Assembly (NCBI GenBank): GCA_903889785.1
Contig: CAISYT010000052.1
Coordinates: 1-5,864 of the forward strand
Length of the DNA stretch: 5,864 nt
Direction of reading: 5' to 3'
Source: an uncultured Caulobacterales bacterium
GTDB lineage: Bacteria > Pseudomonadota > Alphaproteobacteria > Caulobacterales > Caulobacteraceae
Part shown: one piece after another, positions 4,078 to 5,864 of the stretch
Layout of the letters: each line of letters begins with the position of its first letter
Position numbering within the stretch: the first letter of the stretch is position 1
Program-made: the position numbers and the translations under genes
Notes under the pieces: model-generated
Seen by the model: the letters and a program-made list of their open reading frames with translations, nothing else
Databases searched by the model: none
What the model was told of the DNA's origin: nothing

Positions 4078-5864
4078 ATGACCAAGCCATCGCCCCCCAC
4101 CGCCCGCCGCGAACCGCACGCGATCACCCAGTTGGGCCGGTCCCGCATAGACGACTACGCCTGGATGAAGGACCCGAACTGGCGCGCCGTGCTACGCGAT
4201 CCGACGGCGCTGGACCCGGCCATCCGAGGCCACCTGGAGGCTGAGAACTCCTATACAGAGAGCGTACTGGGCGAGACAAAACCATTACAGGACCTGCTCT
4301 TCGCCGAAATGAAGGGTCGGGTGAAGGAGGACGAGACCTCAATCCCCGCCCCCGACGGCCCCTACGACTACTATTCGCGCTTCGAAACTGGGGCCCAGCA
4401 TCCGCTAAACTGCCGCAAGCCGCGCGGCACCGAGGGCCCTGAGGACATTCTGCTCGACCAGCCCCGCGCGGCGGAAGGCCTGGCCTTCTACCAGATCGGC
4501 TCGGCGCAACATTCGCCCGACCATGCGCTCTATGCCTATGCGGTGGATGCCCAGGGATCGGAAGTCTACGAGATCGTGGTGAAGGACCTGGCCACAGGCG
4601 AGGTCCTGGCCGGACCGGCCACCAGTGCAGCCGGCGATTTCTGCTGGTCGCCGGATAGCCAGTATTTGTTCTGGGTCTGGCGTGATGACGAGGGCCGCCC
4701 CTCGAAAATATTCCGCCGCCCGGCGCGCGGCGGTCCAGCCGACGATACGCTGATCTACCAAGAACAGGACGAGGGTTTCTTTATCGGGATCGATACGACC
4801 CAGTCGCGGGCCTTTATCGTTATCAGCTGCGGCAACCAAGAAACCAGCGAGGCCCTGCTGATCTCGGCGGCCGACCCCACGGCGGTGCCGGTGGTGTTCA
4901 GCCCACGCGAGACCGGTCTGCGGTATGAAGTGGAACACTGGGACGGGCGTTTCGTGGTGCGCACGAATGCCGATGGGGCCATCGACTTCAAACTGGTCTG
5001 GGCCGACGAGACCGCCACCCAGCGACCCTTCTGGCTCGACTGGATCACAGCGCAACCTGGCCGGCTGATTACCGGCATGATGGCCTTACGCGACCATTTC
5101 GTGCGGCTGGAGCGGGTGGAGGCGCTAAGCCGCATCGTTATCACCCGGCGCGCCGACCTAAGCGAACATCAGATTGATTTCGAGGAAGAGGCCTACGCCC
5201 TGTCGCTCGAGGGTGGCTATGAATATGAGACCACCGCCGTGCGCTTCGTCTATCAGTCGATGACCACCCCGCGCCGCTGGTACGACTATAACCTGGAGAC
5301 GCGCGAACGCGCACTGCGCAAGACTCAAGACATCCCCAGCGGCCATGATCCGGCGCAATATGTCACCCGGCGGCTCGACGCCGTGGCGGCCGATGGCGAG
5401 ACCATCCCGATCTTCCTGCTGGCACGATGGGATACGCCACTGGATGGGTCTGCGCCCATGCTGCTGCACGGCTACGGCTCCTACGGCCACGCCAACGAGC
5501 CCAGCTTTTCGATTCGCAATCTGTCGCTGGTTGACCGCGGCTGGGTCTGGGCCACGGCATGCGTGCGTGGCGGCTCCGAAAAGGGTTGGGGCTGGTTCAT
5601 GGACGGCCGCAAGGAGAAGAAGACCAATACCTTTACCGACTTCATTGCCTGCGCCGAGCACATGATCGCCCAGCGGTTCTGCGCCGCCGATAAGATTGTG
5701 GCGTACGGCGGCTCTGCCGGCGGCATGCTGATGGGGGCGATCGCCAACCTGCGGCCCGAACTGTGGGCGGGAATCATCGCCGCGGTGCCGTTTGTGGATG
5801 TCCTCAACACCATGAGTGACCTCGATCTGCCGCTCACGCCGCCGGAATGGCCCGAATGGGGCAA
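4078..5864 (+). CDS. ptrB: Oligopeptidase B-type S9 family serine peptidase (3' end outside window)
   Basis: A prolyl-oligopeptidase-family (S9A) peptidase, which cleaves short peptides, classically after basic residues, in the cytosol. 595 codons are present without a stop; by comparison with the roughly 690-residue E. coli enzyme about 100 residues are missing to the right. The N-terminus has the family features RIDDYAWMKDP, LEAENSYTESVL, EMKGRVKEDETS and YYSRFETGAQHP. The middle is the beta-propeller lid, with strands such as FCWSPDSQYLFWVWRDDEG. The catalytic hydrolase domain shows LLHGYGSYG (about residues 462-470), VRGGSEKGWGW, KTNTFTDFIACAEHMI and the nucleophile motif GGSAGG with Ser546 (codon 5713-5715). 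The catalytic Asp and His lie beyond the edge. No signal peptide is visible. The start is fixed by AGGAGG. Pocket residues that bind basic side chains in enterobacterial oligopeptidase B are only partly kept (Glu590 kept; Pro592, Glu474 and Ser476 differ), so the exact specificity is uncertain. Confidence 0.93.
   Translation, partial: MTKPSPPTARREPHAITQLGRSRIDDYAWMKDPNWRAVLRDPTALDPAIRGHLEAENSYTESVLGETKPLQDLLFAEMKGRVKEDETSIPAPDGPYDYYSRFETGAQHPLNCRKPRGTEGPEDILLDQPRAAEGLAFYQIGSAQHSPDHALYAYAVDAQGSEVYEIVVKDLATGEVLAGPATSAAGDFCWSPDSQYLFWVWRDDEGRPSKIFRRPARGGPADDTLIYQEQDEGFFIGIDTTQSRAFIVISCGNQETSEALLISAADPTAVPVVFSPRETGLRYEVEHWDGRFVVRTNADGAIDFKLVWADETATQRPFWLDWITAQPGRLITGMMALRDHFVRLERVEALSRIVITRRADLSEHQIDFEEEAYALSLEGGYEYETTAVRFVYQSMTTPRRWYDYNLETRERALRKTQDIPSGHDPAQYVTRRLDAVAADGETIPIFLLARWDTPLDGSAPMLLHGYGSYGHANEPSFSIRNLSLVDRGWVWATACVRGGSEKGWGWFMDGRKEKKTNTFTDFIACAEHMIAQRFCAADKIVAYGGSAGGMLMGAIANLRPELWAGIIAAVPFVDVLNTMSDLDLPLTPPEWPEWG

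Noticed and set aside
4003..4119. N-terminal extension of the DUF2336 frame to GTG 4119, which would give a hydrophobic signal-like stretch (LGHAFLLAPAFAGVIP).
   Set aside because: That stretch is the translation of the REP-like element and overlaps the start of opdB; it has no ribosome site and is not a real signal peptide.
4405..5661. Long minus-strand open frames opposite the oligopeptidase gene (216 and 167 residues).
   Set aside because: The plus strand encodes an unmistakable S9 peptidase throughout, so these are shadows of its codon pattern.

Overview
The window looks like chromosomal DNA of a GC-rich alphaproteobacterium, most likely in Caulobacterales (Asticcacaulis or Caulobacter relatives). 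This is inferred from a MucR/Ros-family regulator, a PAS_5 protein and a DUF2336 protein side by side, and from protein-level resemblance. No rRNA, tRNA, CRISPR array or transposase gene was seen.

Layout from left to right. Positions 1-255 hold no gene I can support. Positions 256-1078 (+) are the decayed remains of a sensor histidine kinase, with H, N, G1, F and G2 boxes still readable but broken by two in-frame stops and by indels. Next is an intact sufE (1122-1544, +), converging on a PAS_5 protein gene (1554-2033, -). An intrinsic terminator (2188-2222) separates that gene from mucR (2241-2657, -), which has a plausible sigma70-type promoter and a 15-bp palindrome upstream. Then comes a DUF2336 gene (2872 to about 3927-3972, -) with a shifted reading frame over about 19 codons and no convincing start codon. 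A pair of REP-like hairpins (3983-4062) lies between it and the divergent oligopeptidase B gene (4078 to the window end, +). That last gene is open and intact but runs off the right edge.

The genes do not form one pathway. SufE serves Fe-S cluster assembly, MucR is a global regulator, the PAS_5 and DUF2336 proteins have no established role, and oligopeptidase B is a peptidase. The most notable feature is the contrast between two damaged genes (kinase and DUF2336) and four apparently intact ones. Within the damaged genes, indels tend to compensate each other. I found no convincing new multi-gene system. The best leads are the decay pattern, the REP-like element at the DUF2336/opdB divergence, the altered substrate-pocket residues of the peptidase, and the palindrome upstream of mucR.
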